Assembly (NCBI GenBank): GCA_001931875.2
Contig: MSJH02000802.1
Coordinates: 238,661 to 302,660 of the forward strand
Source of the DNA: Byssochlamys sp. IMV 00236
Taxonomy: Eukaryota; Ascomycota; Eurotiomycetes; Eurotiales; Thermoascaceae
DNA length: 64,000 nucleotides
Direction: 5' to 3'
Both the position numbers and the translations under genes were made by a program. Under the pieces are notes generated by a model. That model had not been told where the DNA came from and searched no databases. It saw nothing but the letters and a program-made list of their open reading frames with translations. Below are positions 34,015 to 45,200 of the stretch, piece by piece (position 1 is the stretch's first letter; each line of letters begins with the position of its first letter).

Positions 34015-36681
34015 TCATAATCCGTTATTCTCCTGCTCCTGCATCTCTTTCTGCGCCTCCTCGACGAGCCATACACATACGTCCTGCACGTCACTCCCCA
34101 CCCGCCAAGTACCTAGAACGACACCCTCCCGATCCAAGATGGATTTGGCTCGCTCCCACCGGCGTCTCCACAGCTCCTCGCGTTTGTTTGGCAACGGGGC
34201 TGGCGGGACATATGCATCGGAGTTCTCGTAATCGCTAGTATTGTTTGTGTTTGTCCTACCGAAGTTTGGTGTAGAAGCAGAGGCCTTCACGAGGCTCGCA
34301 GGACTAGACGACCAGGGCAGACGCTCGGAAGCATACTGGGCAGCTGCGGAGAGCGCACTTGGGAGCCTCTCGGGCGTTGGTCGCGTTGGCTGTGGGGTGC
34401 TTGTTAAAGACTTGGTAGGAGTAGTAGTAGAGGTAACGGCCGTACTTCTGCGTGGCGGAGGGACTGGTGGCGGCTGTTTTGACCGTGCTGGTTGGGCAGA
34501 AGTGGTCTCAACAGACGTTGCAGGTCGACGCAAGTTTGTCGACGGAACGTCGTTGTAAACGCTGCTAACAGCATTTCGAACACTACTGGCGTAACTGCCT
34601 GGCTGGCTTTGGTCACTCTGGTTTGTGTTTCGACTAGGCACTGGCGGCTTGCCCTGCTGCCCAGGCCTGATAGGCAGTTGTGGCCGCTGCTCTGGCTGGG
34701 TTTCGCGCGAAGCAGAAAGTTGGCGCGGTTTTTCAGGTGGCACTGGTACTGGCTTCCGGCATGTGGCTTCGATCGGACTAGGGCGAGCTTCCCGTTCAGG
34801 AGATAACGATGGCCCAAGATCAGTAGAAGCCTTGCGCAGTGTAGGCGGCTTTGATGGCTTCACAGGAGGCAGTTTGCTGCTTGTCGAGTTCACAGCATTA
34901 GAATTGCTTTTCGCAGGCTCCGGTTCGTTCAAGTCAATCAAGTCAGCGTTCTTGATGGTCCTCGCATCGGGCTCCGAAGGAACTCGACGAGGTGGCAATG
35001 CCGGCCGGTTCTCAGCTGCATCTGAATAATCCACTAACTGGCCTGTACTGCGATTCTGCTTTGCTACTGCCTCGATATGATCGACAGACTTGTCGAAGAA
35101 CCTTTTCTGTACAGGTGTCGTGACGTCTCGAATGAAGATTCCGATTATTCTACCTGGATATGCCAAGACAATGTCCGTGTAGACCTCGAGATCAGCCTCG
35201 CCGCTGTCACCGACAAGAATGAACTTGCGCTCAGGAAAGTCGCCTAGGATCTTTTCTAACGATCCTCTCTTCCTCTCAGCTGTAGGCTCAAAGATACCTT
35301 GGAGCATCCCACTATATTGTTTCAGATGAAACGAGCCCGGTGGTAGACCTGCCAGTTTGAAGTAGGTCTCCAGAAGAGGGTAGAGCTGCCACGGCGAATT
35401 CGAAACATAATGCATAGTCACGCCCATGCTCGCCAGTTTCGAGTACCATTCACGGACCCCTTCTACGGTGAGATCTCGTAACTCTCGCACGAACGTGTTC
35501 CTAAAGATCTCCCTAGCCCCGCTAGCAATGGCCGAGTGCTTGATAGTGTCATCAATATCACTGATCAAACTGACACCTTTTGGCTCTGTGAGTTGCACTG
35601 GCTTTGAAGCAGATAGCTTGTCGGAAGCAAGGACACGGATCTCAGTGGGCACAAATGGCAAAGCTGCTTTCAAAGAGAAATGACCGGACTCGTTCGTCAC
35701 GACATTTCGCGACTGACTTTGCTCAGAGTTGAAAAAGAAAACAGTCACAGGAGACCCAACCACGGGAGTCGCCAGGAAGGGACGCATTCTTTCCATCAAA
35801 TATTGATTGGCCTTAACCAACTCATCTTTTCCCATAGATGGGATGGTCACTGTCGACGAACTTCGACCGGGCTCTCGTCCTGGACGCTCATCAGATGCGG
35901 CGCCTCTCCATGCAACATCGGCATGGCCTTCTGCTTCATTGATTAGGCTTTGTGCTTCTCCATTCACAAGCTCCTCTTCTTGGTTGGTCGGCTGAGTAGC
36001 CTTGTCAGCTGACGGCGGCGGTTGGCTTGAATCGCGACTGTTTCCTGGGGTTGGCGCTGGAACACCACTCAATCTCCTCGCGAGCGCAATTAAGAGTCGA
36101 TGCTTCCGAGTCAATGGTCCTCGCTGTGGCATATATATCCAACCGCGTACATCAACATCCGCGATTGCATGCTGATCCTCGTACGTGTCCCACTGTTCCC
36201 TCCAATATTGCTCTTGCCCGCTTTGATCTAGGTCGGCATCGTCCCCAAAGGATGACTCCTGGGGCCCATTCCTTCGAACTTCGGGCTTCTTCCTCACATG
36301 CCTCCTCGCGTAGCTGGGGAATATGACCATTTCTTCATCACCGGACCGCGCAACCTCAACGTCCGGGAAAGCACCAGGAACCCTATTCCCCTCATCGTAG
36401 TCGTAGTCTTGAGTAGTTCCCCGCATCAGTTGCGCAGCATAGGACTGGCGCAACTCATTTGCTGCTTTGAGATACCCATAGACTTTTTTCCTGCGCGCCC
36501 CAGGCTCCCTCTCGCCTCCCCACGACCCTGCTGAATTGTACTGCGCCATCCGGCCACCATCCGCATATTTCGAGGGCAGTCTTGTGGCGTGTGATACACC
36601 GTCACGTTTTCCAGACGTCCCTGCAAGACCAGCAGCCGGAATCAGTCCCTTCGGTCTCCTCCTTCCGAAAAGGAACGACAC
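34015..36681 (-). CDS. APP1: App1-like phosphatidate phosphatase (DUF2183)
   Basis: Single-exon protein of 888 residues. The catalytic App1/DUF2183 domain spans roughly residues 330-545. It has the HAD-like DxDxT motif in LISDIDDTIKHSAIASGA near residue 370 and, later, YVSNSPWQLYP and FILVGDSGEADLEVY. Yeast App1 is a Mg-dependent phosphatidate phosphatase at cortical actin patches that makes diacylglycerol during endocytosis. The C-terminal third is a Pro-rich, low-complexity region with several PPVP and KPP stretches, which suit SH3 partners of the actin patch. It ends with a short conserved block (LWRRRWERAKSILDREGVVL) typical of the fungal orthologues. The start at 36681 (MSFLFGRRRPKG) is the usual one. 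Confidence 0.92.
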   Translation of the reverse strand: MSFLFGRRRPKGLIPAAGLAGTSGKRDGVSHATRLPSKYADGGRMAQYNSAGSWGGEREPGARRKKVYGYLKAANELRQSYAAQLMRGTTQDYDYDEGNRVPGAFPDVEVARSGDEEMVIFPSYARRHVRKKPEVRRNGPQESSFGDDADLDQSGQEQYWREQWDTYEDQHAIADVDVRGWIYMPQRGPLTRKHRLLIALARRLSGVPAPTPGNSRDSSQPPPSADKATQPTNQEEELVNGEAQSLINEAEGHADVAWRGAASDERPGREPGRSSSTVTIPSMGKDELVKANQYLMERMRPFLATPVVGSPVTVFFFNSEQSQSRNVVTNESGHFSLKAALPFVPTEIRVLASDKLSASKPVQLTEPKGVSLISDIDDTIKHSAIASGAREIFRNTFVRELRDLTVEGVREWYSKLASMGVTMHYVSNSPWQLYPLLETYFKLAGLPPGSFHLKQYSGMLQGIFEPTAERKRGSLEKILGDFPERKFILVGDSGEADLEVYTDIVLAYPGRIIGIFIRDVTTPVQKRFFDKSVDHIEAVAKQNRSTGQLVDYSDAAENRPALPPRRVPSEPDARTIKNADLIDLNEPEPAKSNSNAVNSTSSKLPPVKPSKPPTLRKASTDLGPSLSPEREARPSPIEATCRKPVPVPPEKPRQLSASRETQPEQRPQLPIRPGQQGKPPVPSRNTNQSDQSQPGSYASSVRNAVSSVYNDVPSTNLRRPATSVETTSAQPARSKQPPPVPPPRRSTAVTSTTTPTKSLTSTPQPTRPTPERLPSALSAAAQYASERLPWSSSPASLVKASASTPNFGRTNTNNTSDYENSDAYVPPAPLPNKREELWRRRWERAKSILDREGVVLGTWRVGSDVQDVCVWLVEEAQKEMQEQENNGL

Positions 36682-38161
36682 GAGCCCCCTACCACCAGCA
36701 GTTGTTCTCCTCCGGCGAGCCCTTTCCTGTCCAGCAACTATCGCTCTGTATACCCGTGACTGCGCACGATGGCGAAACGAAGGGATCAGCTCGTGTCGGA
36801 TACCCCAGAGACGAGCTCGAGCGCGGCGCGGCGCCTGGGGACCGAAGAGCGCACGTAAAAAGAACGAGAGGACACCTCCGAAGACCTTTCGTTTTCGATC
36901 TAGAAAGCGATATGGAGCGGAAAGAGGTCGATATTGCGGATGATGGCGTGGGAGGGGGGAAGACGCCGGAGCCCGAAAGCGGCTGGGGAAGCGCGGTGAA
37001 GGAGCCAGATTCTCGTCGTAGCGGTCTCGTTTCAGTCAGAGAGAGTTGCGAGCTTCAGAGTCGTCTGAATTCCTTTGAATCTGCTCTAGGAGTGTTATGC
37101 AGCAGAGGTGTGCGCTGAACAAGGTCCGTGTTGACAGTATTGGCCGAAACCCGGAAGTCGCTTCGGAACGTGACACAACAGGACGCCAGTGCTTAATGTG
37201 AGGAGTAGCACTGGTAATGAACGTTAATTAATATGACAGTGAGCGTCAAAGAAGTGGGATAAAGGTTTTGTAGCAAATTGACCAGAATCTCGAGACAAAG
37301 CGACACGAGGCTGGGAAATCCCAAGAGTTATGACGACTTGCTGTGGGTCACGCTTTGGCCGGAGAATCCGCTCACTACAAGATGAAATGAACACATACAT
37401 ATATCCAGAAAGAAAAGAGTTTGGCTATGCTGTAGTACTGGTTCCATTTAATATATAATATGCAATATATGTTCTGTCTCGCTATCCGACTTTTGCAGGG
37501 CTATTTTTTCTAATGCAGACACTGTTGGAGCGGGCTCCCGGTCTAGAACAGCGCTGACAGGTGCTAGTGTACAGTACAGACAACCACATATACATCCCTC
37601 TCAGACGGTACAGAAACTAAATGATGGTAATATAGTACAGATAAATGGTGAGGAATGTAACAGGACTCGATCAAAGTCATTTCGCTCCGAAAGAGTCAGA
37701 TGATCCGTCCAGCAACTTTTGGCTCCTGGACGAAGAAGCAGCTGGAGAGATTTCAACTGCAGTAGACGGCAGTTGGGGTCCAAGAATAAAATCAAGAACA
37801 AGGACTGCGATAATTACCCCCGGAGCCGCCCCAGCTATCGAAGAACCCAGCTGGTGAACGCCAGTCCTTTGACATCCTGAGCGGAGAGGAATGCTAACCC
37901 TGGCCTGGGTCTATTCCACAGGCTATAGGGAAATTTACATCCAACCGTAGCTGCTTAAATGATCATACGCTGAAAGGCACGGCGAGGTTCCCCCCAGGAA
38001 ATGAGGAATCGGATCGTTTCCTCATCGAGGCACAGAGGCAGATAAGAATCTACCCTCCCAGTGAACATGGCATCATCAATGAATATCCACCGTTCTTACC
38101 TTAGCAGCAATGTGCGGCTTGATATGAATAGAAAATCAACTTAAGTTGTTGATGCGCCGCA
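36682..38161. other. Intergenic
   Basis: 1.5 kb holding the App1 promoter and the 3' side of UVDE. Long frames at 36536-37118 are antisense or 5' shadows of App1. A leftward stop-free stretch of about 85 codons ending near 37667 lacks an ATG and has one hydrophobic segment (GVIIAVLVLDFILG). It could be a last exon, but I see no upstream exon for it. Confidence 0.4.
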
Positions 38162-40486
38162 TTACCCTGTGTCATCTTCGGCATAATTGACCTTCTTTGC
38201 GCGTCGACTTCGGCGTGCAGGCGTGGTCTGTGCTGGAGATGGTGCAGCTTCAGAGGCGTCCGACAAGCCGATATCCTCCTCATCCGAAGCTGATGATACA
38301 GATGCTGGGCTTATAGCCTTCCTCTTCCTGGTAACCGCCATTTTGGCACTCTGCGTGCTAGCGCTCTTCTTTCCACCTTTGGCCTTAGGGGTCTCCGTGA
38401 CATCGTCTTCACCATCTCCATTGGATGGTGCGTTGCTGGCTTTAGCCTTCCGGCCCTTGGAGGGACTCGCAACTGATTTGAGTCGTACGACCTTCTTCGG
38501 GCACAGCCATTCCTCCATTCCAGGAGGCCAGTAGACCCGCCGTTCAGGACCACCCATTCCGACTTCATCTTCCGGAACAACCGGCGGTGGCGGCACAAGT
38601 TGTTCGAGATCAACAAAGCCGTTGTTCTTCTTCGGAGACTTCCTTGGCGGTTTGACAGGCTTGTTTTCGTCGTTTCGCACGTGGGGTATCATATCATTGA
38701 AAAGATCATATCCTGGTAGCTTGAATGTCCTCATAAGCTCGAATACAGCTTGTTCTTTGTCCTTGGCTTCGATCATCAAATCCATGGTCGGGTCGCAAGG
38801 AGGAAGCGTCGCGACGCGCGGGTTATGCTTCCGCCGCTGTCGGTTGGTGATAGCAGACGGCGTGGGTTCCGAATAGTGCATTTTCTGTGTAATTCCCTTT
38901 CGCGTCCATGTGGCCTTGATCCGATCGTATAGTGACATAATGTCCAGAGTGCCTTCGCGGACCTTATCAGAGTCGAAGATAATGTTATGATGGTGAAAGT
39001 CGAGGACGAGCGGTATGCTCAGTTCTTCGCAGATGGGCAACAGATCATGGACCGACCAGCTGACGTCGTCGTTCTCGAGTACGAGCCTGTTCTTGATATC
39101 CTGCGACAATTCCTTATAATTCTTGCGAAACCGATCTAATGTGGCGGCCTTGTCGCCAAACACCCCGCCCATATGGAGAATCATGACTGCATCACGGTCC
39201 TGCTGCGGTGGAAGCTTCAGCAGCTGCAGCATCTCCGAGTGATATTCAAGATCCCGGACGGAACTCTCGATCACTTGCTTACGTGGTGACCCTAGCTGGG
39301 TAAACTGCGACAGTGTCAGGAATATACTATACGTGTACATCGGGACGTCAGTCATACCTGGCCCGGATGCGTAGTAAGACGGTGTCCCAGTTCCGCCGCG
39401 ACTTTGCCAGCTTCAGCAAGGACTTCGGAGGCAAATGGGGCAAGCCGATAACCGTAGACCTCGTGGCTTGCGAATGGGAACATCTCGCTGCTCAGACGCA
39501 TAAATTTAATTCCGTATTTATCGTTCCATCTCAGCATCTTGACAATGTCTCTTGCGTTCGCAAGCCCTAGTGCCTGCACATAGGCCATTCCTCGTGCCTC
39601 ATCCGCCGGTTGGTCCCGGTCCGGGCGGTTCTTGGTAGGATGAGCAGGCTGAGTAGGGTCCTTGAGAGGATGACGGTTTTCCAGGATTGATGCTATACGA
39701 CATGTCCGCGAGCTGAATACGGGAGGATTGGAGTACCGCAAATAGGTGTTTAAGCAAGCCTTTACGCATAAGTTTCGTCCAGAAAAGACACAGCTATATG
39801 GTAGATCTTACATATCCTAAACGGCCCTTCCAAGGTAGTGGTAGATAGCTACTGTTGACCGGTGGCGGTCTCGACAGAGCCTCCTTGAACTCTTCCGGAT
39901 CGACAGGTACATCCTCGTCTGATTCGGGGTCCATCGATAGTTCCTTCTGATGGCGTTGATTTTCTGTTCCAACGTTCGACGGTGAATCCGGCGCATTGCC
40001 GTCGCGCTGATTCACTTGCGCCAGAAAATCTGGTGCTGATAGATCTTTCTCCTCGACCGTAGGGACAGATAGTTCGACAACAGCGCCATTCTCGCGGTTG
40101 CCGGTGGCAGGCCGTTTGGTGCGAGGCATGGATTCTTCAATTTCTTCAGGCGACCCTCCAGGCGACGACAGTGAGATTGTCGAGTCTTCGGGAGCGAGGG
40201 GAATTCCTGACGAGGAATGCGCAACCACAGCAGCCGATCTAGAACTTGCTGTGTGGAGGGCAGCGAAGTTCACGTAAACTGGGCCATGGCCAAGACCATG
40301 AGCAGTAGATCTGCGGTAGTTTGCCACAGCAGTGACCGGCTGGTCAGCGCAAACTATCCACCTACTACCAAGGCAGAGACACCGGCCGGATTCCACGAGC
40401 CCGTGGGAACGATAGGCATGTCGCGATCGAAGCGCTCGAGCTGACGACGACGTGCCCTGCTGCCGCGAATATCGAAGTAGCAGCAT
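38162..40486 (-). CDS. uvsE: UV-damage endonuclease UVDE
   Basis: Nicks DNA 5' to cyclobutane dimers and 6-4 photoproducts, starting the alternative excision repair known from Neurospora mus-18 and S. pombe uve1. Exons 40486-39812, 39759-39358 and 39304-38162 give 739 residues. The TIM-barrel core is intact: CLNTYLRYSNPPVF, NARDIVKMLRWNDKYGI, MRLSSEMFPFASH, LTTHPGQFTQLGSP, MILHMGGVFGDK, LVLENDD, LVLDFHHHN and KMHYSEP, containing the His, Glu and Asp metal ligands. The C-terminal ~170 residues are Lys/Arg-rich and acidic, likely nuclear and DNA-associated. The N-terminal ~115 residues begin with an Arg/Ser-rich stretch lacking acidic residues. A second ATG (MPRTKRPATG, about 40128) precedes the conserved region. 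Confidence 0.95.
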
Positions 40487-41643
40487 CCAGTAGTGGAAAA
40501 GAATCGATCGACCAGAATGGTCTATATGCGAAACGTCGCAGCAGCAATGGGAGCGCGAAAGGTCATCGTCAATGAAATGAAGGAGGAAGAATACGCGCCC
40601 TGGTTGGGATCTTTTCTTACGCCACCTCTTGGCTCGCCGATCTGGGGCTGCTGCTTAATAAATCCATAACCAACGACGTTTCTTCTATGCGCGTGTCCTC
40701 TGGCGCGTTCTGTTTCACGCGTCTCAACTTCAAGTCTTCAAACAAGTCAAAGGGCGTCCGGCGCGAACAGATTCCAGTGGATGGACTCGATGGAGCGTTT
40801 TGGTGTTTTAGTGCCGATCCTGCTGCGGGGCATTCGATGTAGATCGTGCTGGTTGATGCTGCTCAGAAGCCAATAACGCCATGTACCTGCAGCAACATCA
40901 GAACTTCAGGGATACCTGCTGGCCACAGACATGATTCAGGAACGTCCAATTTGTTTTGCGATTCGTTACTGGTGTGGACAAGCTTTCCGTGCAGGGTCTC
41001 CGGAGTATGTATGGTCTTCGGTGATCATCAGCCATATGGGCGGCATTCCTCGCGCTCCAGCGGTATAGATGGCCTCCACACCCATGCCATCCCACGTCCA
41101 TTCCTCCTTATGGCGCTGGAGATGGGGGATTCCGGGATGCGCGCAGATGCGTGGTCCGCAGAGACTCTTTCAGGGGATTAGATGAAGATAAATTGATGCT
41201 GTCCCATCACCAATCATACTTCATCACCGCCATCGTCCTCACTCATCCTTGGATTAACTCTTCGAGAAGGAGCCACATTTATATAGACACAATCACTTTG
41301 TCTATTATACAGCTTTGTACGAGTTTACGCCTTTTACGATCTTGACGGCTATTACAGGTATGTTATTCTTTGTCCTTCAGCACCAACCCAGCTGTGGGGA
41401 GTACCCGTCATTGTATACAATGACATTGTCCAAAATCAAAACATTGCATGGATTAACTATATATAATTCAATACCCAGTTATAGTATGCGAGCTAACACG
41501 TCATCTAGATTACTGTCTGTGATTTACTTGATATCGAGTTCGTCAAAAAAGTATCAATTCAACAAACGCTATATACAACCGCACATTGCCCTGGAAGGCA
41601 GTGTCACGACAATCTACTATATTCCTCGATCAACTGTGCCATC
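40487..41643. other. Intergenic, divergent
   Basis: 1.15 kb between UVDE (leftward) and the AA11 gene (rightward). It has no recognisable frame. The right half is AT-rich and serves as promoter of the secreted enzyme gene. Confidence 0.5.
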
Positions 41644-42696
41644 ATGATCACGAAGAACATCTTCCTCGTCGGTGCCCTGCTGGCCTCTTCCGTCTGCGGG
41701 CACATGCAGATGAGCAAACCCTATCCCATTCGCAGTCCACTAAACCCGAACGGAGGCCAAAACAAGGATTATTCCTACACGAATCCTCTGTCATCCTCCG
41801 GCTCCGACTATCCTTGCAAAGGGTATGCCAATGATCCTTTCCAGTCAGTCGCCAATTACACAGCTGGATCTCAGTATGACTTGGAGCTCACTGGTAGCGC
41901 TACCCACGGTGGTGGCTCTTGCCAGCTGTCGCTGTCCTACGACAAGGGCAAATCGTTCAAGGTGATCAAATCCATGGAGGGAGGATGCCCTATCACCAAG
42001 AAATACGACTTCAAGATCCCCTCCGATGCCCCCAGCGGAGAGGCCCTGTTGGCTTGGACGTGGTTCAACAAAATCGGTAACCGTGAGATGTACATGAACT
42101 GCGCACAGGTTACTATCCAGGGTTCGTCCTCCTCAAAACGCTCGCATGCCCGCGATCTCCGCGCCAAGAAGCTCGCTGCTCGCACTTCTTTTGATAGTCT
42201 GCCCCCGATCTTTTTGGCCAACATCAACGCTGAGGGCCAGTGCACTACCACTGCGAGTGAGGAGGTCAACTTCCCGCTGCCTGGAGACGATGTCCAGGGC
42301 ACTGTGTCTGGAAAGGGTTACACCTGCAAGGGAACTGCTCCATTCCTTGGAAGCTCGTCCAGCTCGTCCAGTTCTAGCTCCAGCTCATCGGACAGCTCTT
42401 CCACCACTTCGAGTTCTTCGAGCCCCAGCAGCTCTGCCTCTCCGTCGTTGTCCTCCAGTTCTTCTGGTTCTTCAAGCTCGTCTCCTGCCTCGGCGAAGGT
42501 CGTTCCCACGCCCGTCCCGACTCCCTCATCTTCTGCGGTTTCCCAAGCTCCGGCTAGTGGCTCATGCACCTCTGGAGGCATTGTGTGCTCTGGTGATGGA
42601 AAATCCTTCTTCATGTGCGACCACAACGGCCTCAAATCGATGGGTAGCGTCGCTGCGGGCACGAAATGCAAGAACGGTGCCATTATGGCCGTCTAA
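41644..42696 (+). CDS. AA11 lytic polysaccharide monooxygenase with X278 module
   Basis: Secreted copper monooxygenase of 350 residues that cleaves chitin oxidatively. The signal peptide is residues 1-19 (ends SSVCG), so the mature protein starts with His20, half of the copper histidine brace. His88 in SATHGGGSCQ is the second ligand and Tyr150 in NREMYMNCAQV the axial residue, as in the characterised A. oryzae AA11. A Ser-rich linker (about 235-300, likely O-glycosylated) leads to a C-terminal Cys-containing X278-type module (CTSGGIVCSGDGKSFFMCD), thought to bind chitin or the fungal wall. There are no introns. The likely role is remodelling of the fungus's own chitin or use of foreign chitin. 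Confidence 0.93.
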   Translation: MITKNIFLVGALLASSVCGHMQMSKPYPIRSPLNPNGGQNKDYSYTNPLSSSGSDYPCKGYANDPFQSVANYTAGSQYDLELTGSATHGGGSCQLSLSYDKGKSFKVIKSMEGGCPITKKYDFKIPSDAPSGEALLAWTWFNKIGNREMYMNCAQVTIQGSSSSKRSHARDLRAKKLAARTSFDSLPPIFLANINAEGQCTTTASEEVNFPLPGDDVQGTVSGKGYTCKGTAPFLGSSSSSSSSSSSSSDSSSTTSSSSSPSSSASPSLSSSSSGSSSSSPASAKVVPTPVPTPSSSAVSQAPASGSCTSGGIVCSGDGKSFFMCDHNGLKSMGSVAAGTKCKNGAIMAV

Positions 42697-43485
42697 ACTT
42701 CCACTTATCGCCTTTTCATACTATAGCTGCGACCCGGCCCATATTATCGCTCAACACTGCCTAATCGCAGGCATGTTTCTCGCCTCAGATCTATCCTGAC
42801 GCACGTCTCCCTCTCAGGCCTTGCTGGTCCATGGTCTTTCTCTACTTATAACGCAGCTGCCTGGAGCAAGCTACCATTATATGATGTCACGCGCCGTTCT
42901 CGCTTCCCTTTTTTTTTGCAAATTCCCCCCTTTTCATGGAATAGCCTGTTGTTTTCACACATGCACAGTTGTGAAAGTTGCTTTTTGGTTCTGAGTAACG
43001 TTTGAATGAGTCCCAAACGCCTTTCTTGTACGTTCTATGCGACGATGTCGGCGAGCAGTCTATTTATTTCACTTTTTCCTGCGAATTACGAAGTAGCTTA
43101 GCTTAGATAGTAGGTAGTTTAGAACATGTCCAAAAATTAATGACAACTTATTTTCTCTCAAAATATCTTCGCATTTATCTTCCATACCAGATGACCTTGG
43201 AGAATATTCTTGTAGAATCCGTGCAGAGAAGTGTGATTCCATACTGTCACTGGGGTAATTCCTATCGGCACTTTATCAGACACTTCACTATAACGCAGTC
43301 TTGTCTTATGTGTGATCTATTCTATTAATCTCTCATAATACATCAGAATGCCTACGCATACATATACGCACAGATACATGCATGTCCACACAACATCGCC
43401 GACAAAGATATGCACGAGCAAAACAAAAGGTCCGCTTTGCAATGGTCGGAAGGAATGGAGCTTCCACGGCACAGTTGTAGACTAG
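42697..43485. other. Intergenic
   Basis: 3' region of the AA11 gene grading into the AT-rich degenerate block. No gene seen. Confidence 0.5.
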
Positions 43486-44117
43486 TTACGCTGGCCTCAA
43501 GTTCTGTATCATCATCCTGCGTCTAGACTCGTCCCTCAAAGTATCAATACCGAAAGGAACTGCCGCATTGCCACGAACACGCTTCACAGTGGGAGTGGAA
43601 ACACTCAGGATGCGAGGGCGTTTCTTACTGCTAATCGGCAGCTTCTCGTCGCTAGACTCAGCAGAGTCCTCGAGTTCCTTAGGAAAACTATGACAATCAA
43701 CGGTATCAGGCACGTTGTTATTTATACAATCAATACAATCCGGGGGAAGGAACAATGCAGCAACTTACGCAAAGAACATTGGCTCTGTTTGCTAAAATGG
43801 ATATAATTAGCATAAGCCCTATTAGCTATACCGGGTACAGAAATACAACATCGATATAAACTAAGTGCTATTTTTAGACCGCGCTGCTTGACTTCATTCT
43901 TATCCCGACAGGAGTCGATCTCATCTAGATCGCAATATTAATTACACACTATAACTGTTAATAATGCTCATATATTATAGCAGATACTTACCAGGACTAC
44001 TGACCTTTCCTTCCACATAAACTAGAACGCCGTTATAATAAGTCTCGCGTGGAGTGCTGCCATACTTGGGGATCGATATCTTGCTGAACCGATATTGCTT
44101 GAAAACATTGGATAGAC
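43486..44117 (-). pseudogene. Unknown protein gene, copy 1 (probably decayed)
   Basis: I do not recognise the family. Leftward reading gives NVFKQYRFSKISIPKYGST and RETYYNGVLVYVEGKV, an intron of about 60 nt, then DRDKNEVKQRG-like text with KIALSLYRCCISVPGIANR and ANYIHFSKQSQCSL. After a second intron (about 43770-43688) comes a Lys/Arg-rich tail ending NLRPA at 43486. No convincing start codon is visible on the 5' side, where a chromodomain relic lies on the other strand. The tandem relative at 44.8-45.2 kb shares both central blocks, which shows they were once coding. Confidence 0.4.
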
Positions 44118-44153
44118 TGCGGTGGCAACAAACTCCGCTCAATATGCATTAAT

Positions 44154-44480
44154 ATGATATTTGTACGATGGAAGGGATTTCCCGCTTCTGAGGATACATG
44201 GGAACCAGAGGAGCATCTCGAAAAGGCAAAAGAACTTCTTGACGAATTTAAAAACACAGAAAAAGCCTCCCAAAGAAAACGCTGACGGACTTACTTAGTG
44301 GTTGCCGCCGCGTAAGTATCCTCCCCTAATAACCCCGAACCGAGCCGAACAGAACACCCTCCATGTCATCCCACCGGCAGATACACCGGCAACACGGCAG
44401 AGCCGCAGCGGAAGGCGAGGCGGAAGCGGGAGCTGCGAGGCGCGAAGCTCACACGAGAAGCGAAGAAGTGGAATCGCTGA
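44154..44480 (+). mobile_element. Chromodomain relic, probably from a Ty3/gypsy-type element
   Basis: 44154-44285 encodes the second half of a chromodomain: FVRWKGFPASEDTWEPEEH followed by an acidic/basic helix and a stop. The same frame continues past two stops into a basic tail (KARRKRELRGAKLTREAKKW) ending at 44480. A chromodomain of this kind caps the integrase of fungal gypsy retrotransposons. No integrase, reverse transcriptase or LTR is visible next to it, so it is a fragment. A host chromodomain protein is a less likely source. Confidence 0.55.
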
Positions 44481-44512
44481 CAGAAGTGTGGTCTTTTCTT
44501 AGTTAACTAGCC

Positions 44513-45200
44513 TTAGGCACAGATATCTCTTAAGTAGTAATCAACTTTCTTCTTCTGGACAACATCTGGTAGCATGTCTAAAAATCCAGAATAGGCAATA
44601 ACGAGGGGATTACGCAGGCCCAGAAGGCTACGGCCTGAATGGGCCAATGCTATTATGCCGCAATATCGACAATTGTGACAATCGCTGCATTGCTGCATGC
44701 AGAGAAGCCCAAAACGCAATACAGCTGCAATTTCCGGTGGTACATCTTCCCATACCGCTGTGGAAGGAGCATTCATTATATTGTCAAGTTGTCGTACAGC
44801 GCAAAGTCGCAATTCGACATCTGTTCACTATACAATCAGCACAATCTGGGGAGGGGAAGGAGCAATATAACAACTCACCTAACGAACACTGTCCCTGCTT
44901 GGAGAAATAGACATAATTAGCGCAGGCACTGTTTGCAACCCCAGGTACTGATATATAATGACGGTATAGCCTGAGGGCCATCTTTAAGCCGTGACGCTTT
45001 ATTTTATTTTTGCTATAACACGCATTAATTGCTTTTAGGTTACTGTACTGATCATAAGCTGTGATTATTAGCAATAGTTATAATATTATAACATATACTC
45101 ACGAGGTTCGTTGATATCGCCCTTTATGTATATAAGAACACTGTTTTGGTATATTTCTCTTAGGGTACTGCTGTACTGCGGCATGGAGATTTTGCTGTAT
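44513..45200 (-). pseudogene. Unknown protein gene, copy 2 (decayed)
   Basis: A diverged tandem copy of the preceding gene. It retains SKISMPQYSSTLREIYQNSV, then MALRLYRHYISVPGVANSA and ANYVYFSKQGQCSL, each aligning with copy 1. Stops interrupt the frame just upstream of the first block. A further leftward frame (44812-44513) encodes a Cys-rich stretch (CMQQCSDCHNCRYCG) and ends at 44513; it may be the 3' exon of this copy. The DNA is AT-rich compared with the flanking genes, as expected of old, unselected or RIP-affected sequence. Function unknown. Confidence 0.4.

Noticed and set aside
36536..37118. Rightward open frames of 135 and 178 codons over the App1 start
   Set aside because: They are antisense or 5' shadows of App1 with Arg/Pro/Ser-biased text and no family resemblance.
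37667..37925. Possible last exon of a small membrane protein (leftward)
   Set aside because: Stop-free for about 85 codons with one hydrophobic segment, but there is no ATG and no upstream exon between it and UVDE.
42318..42683. Leftward acidic frame inside the AA11 gene
   Set aside because: It is the antisense of the Ser-rich linker, whose codon repeats read as Glu/Leu on the other strand.
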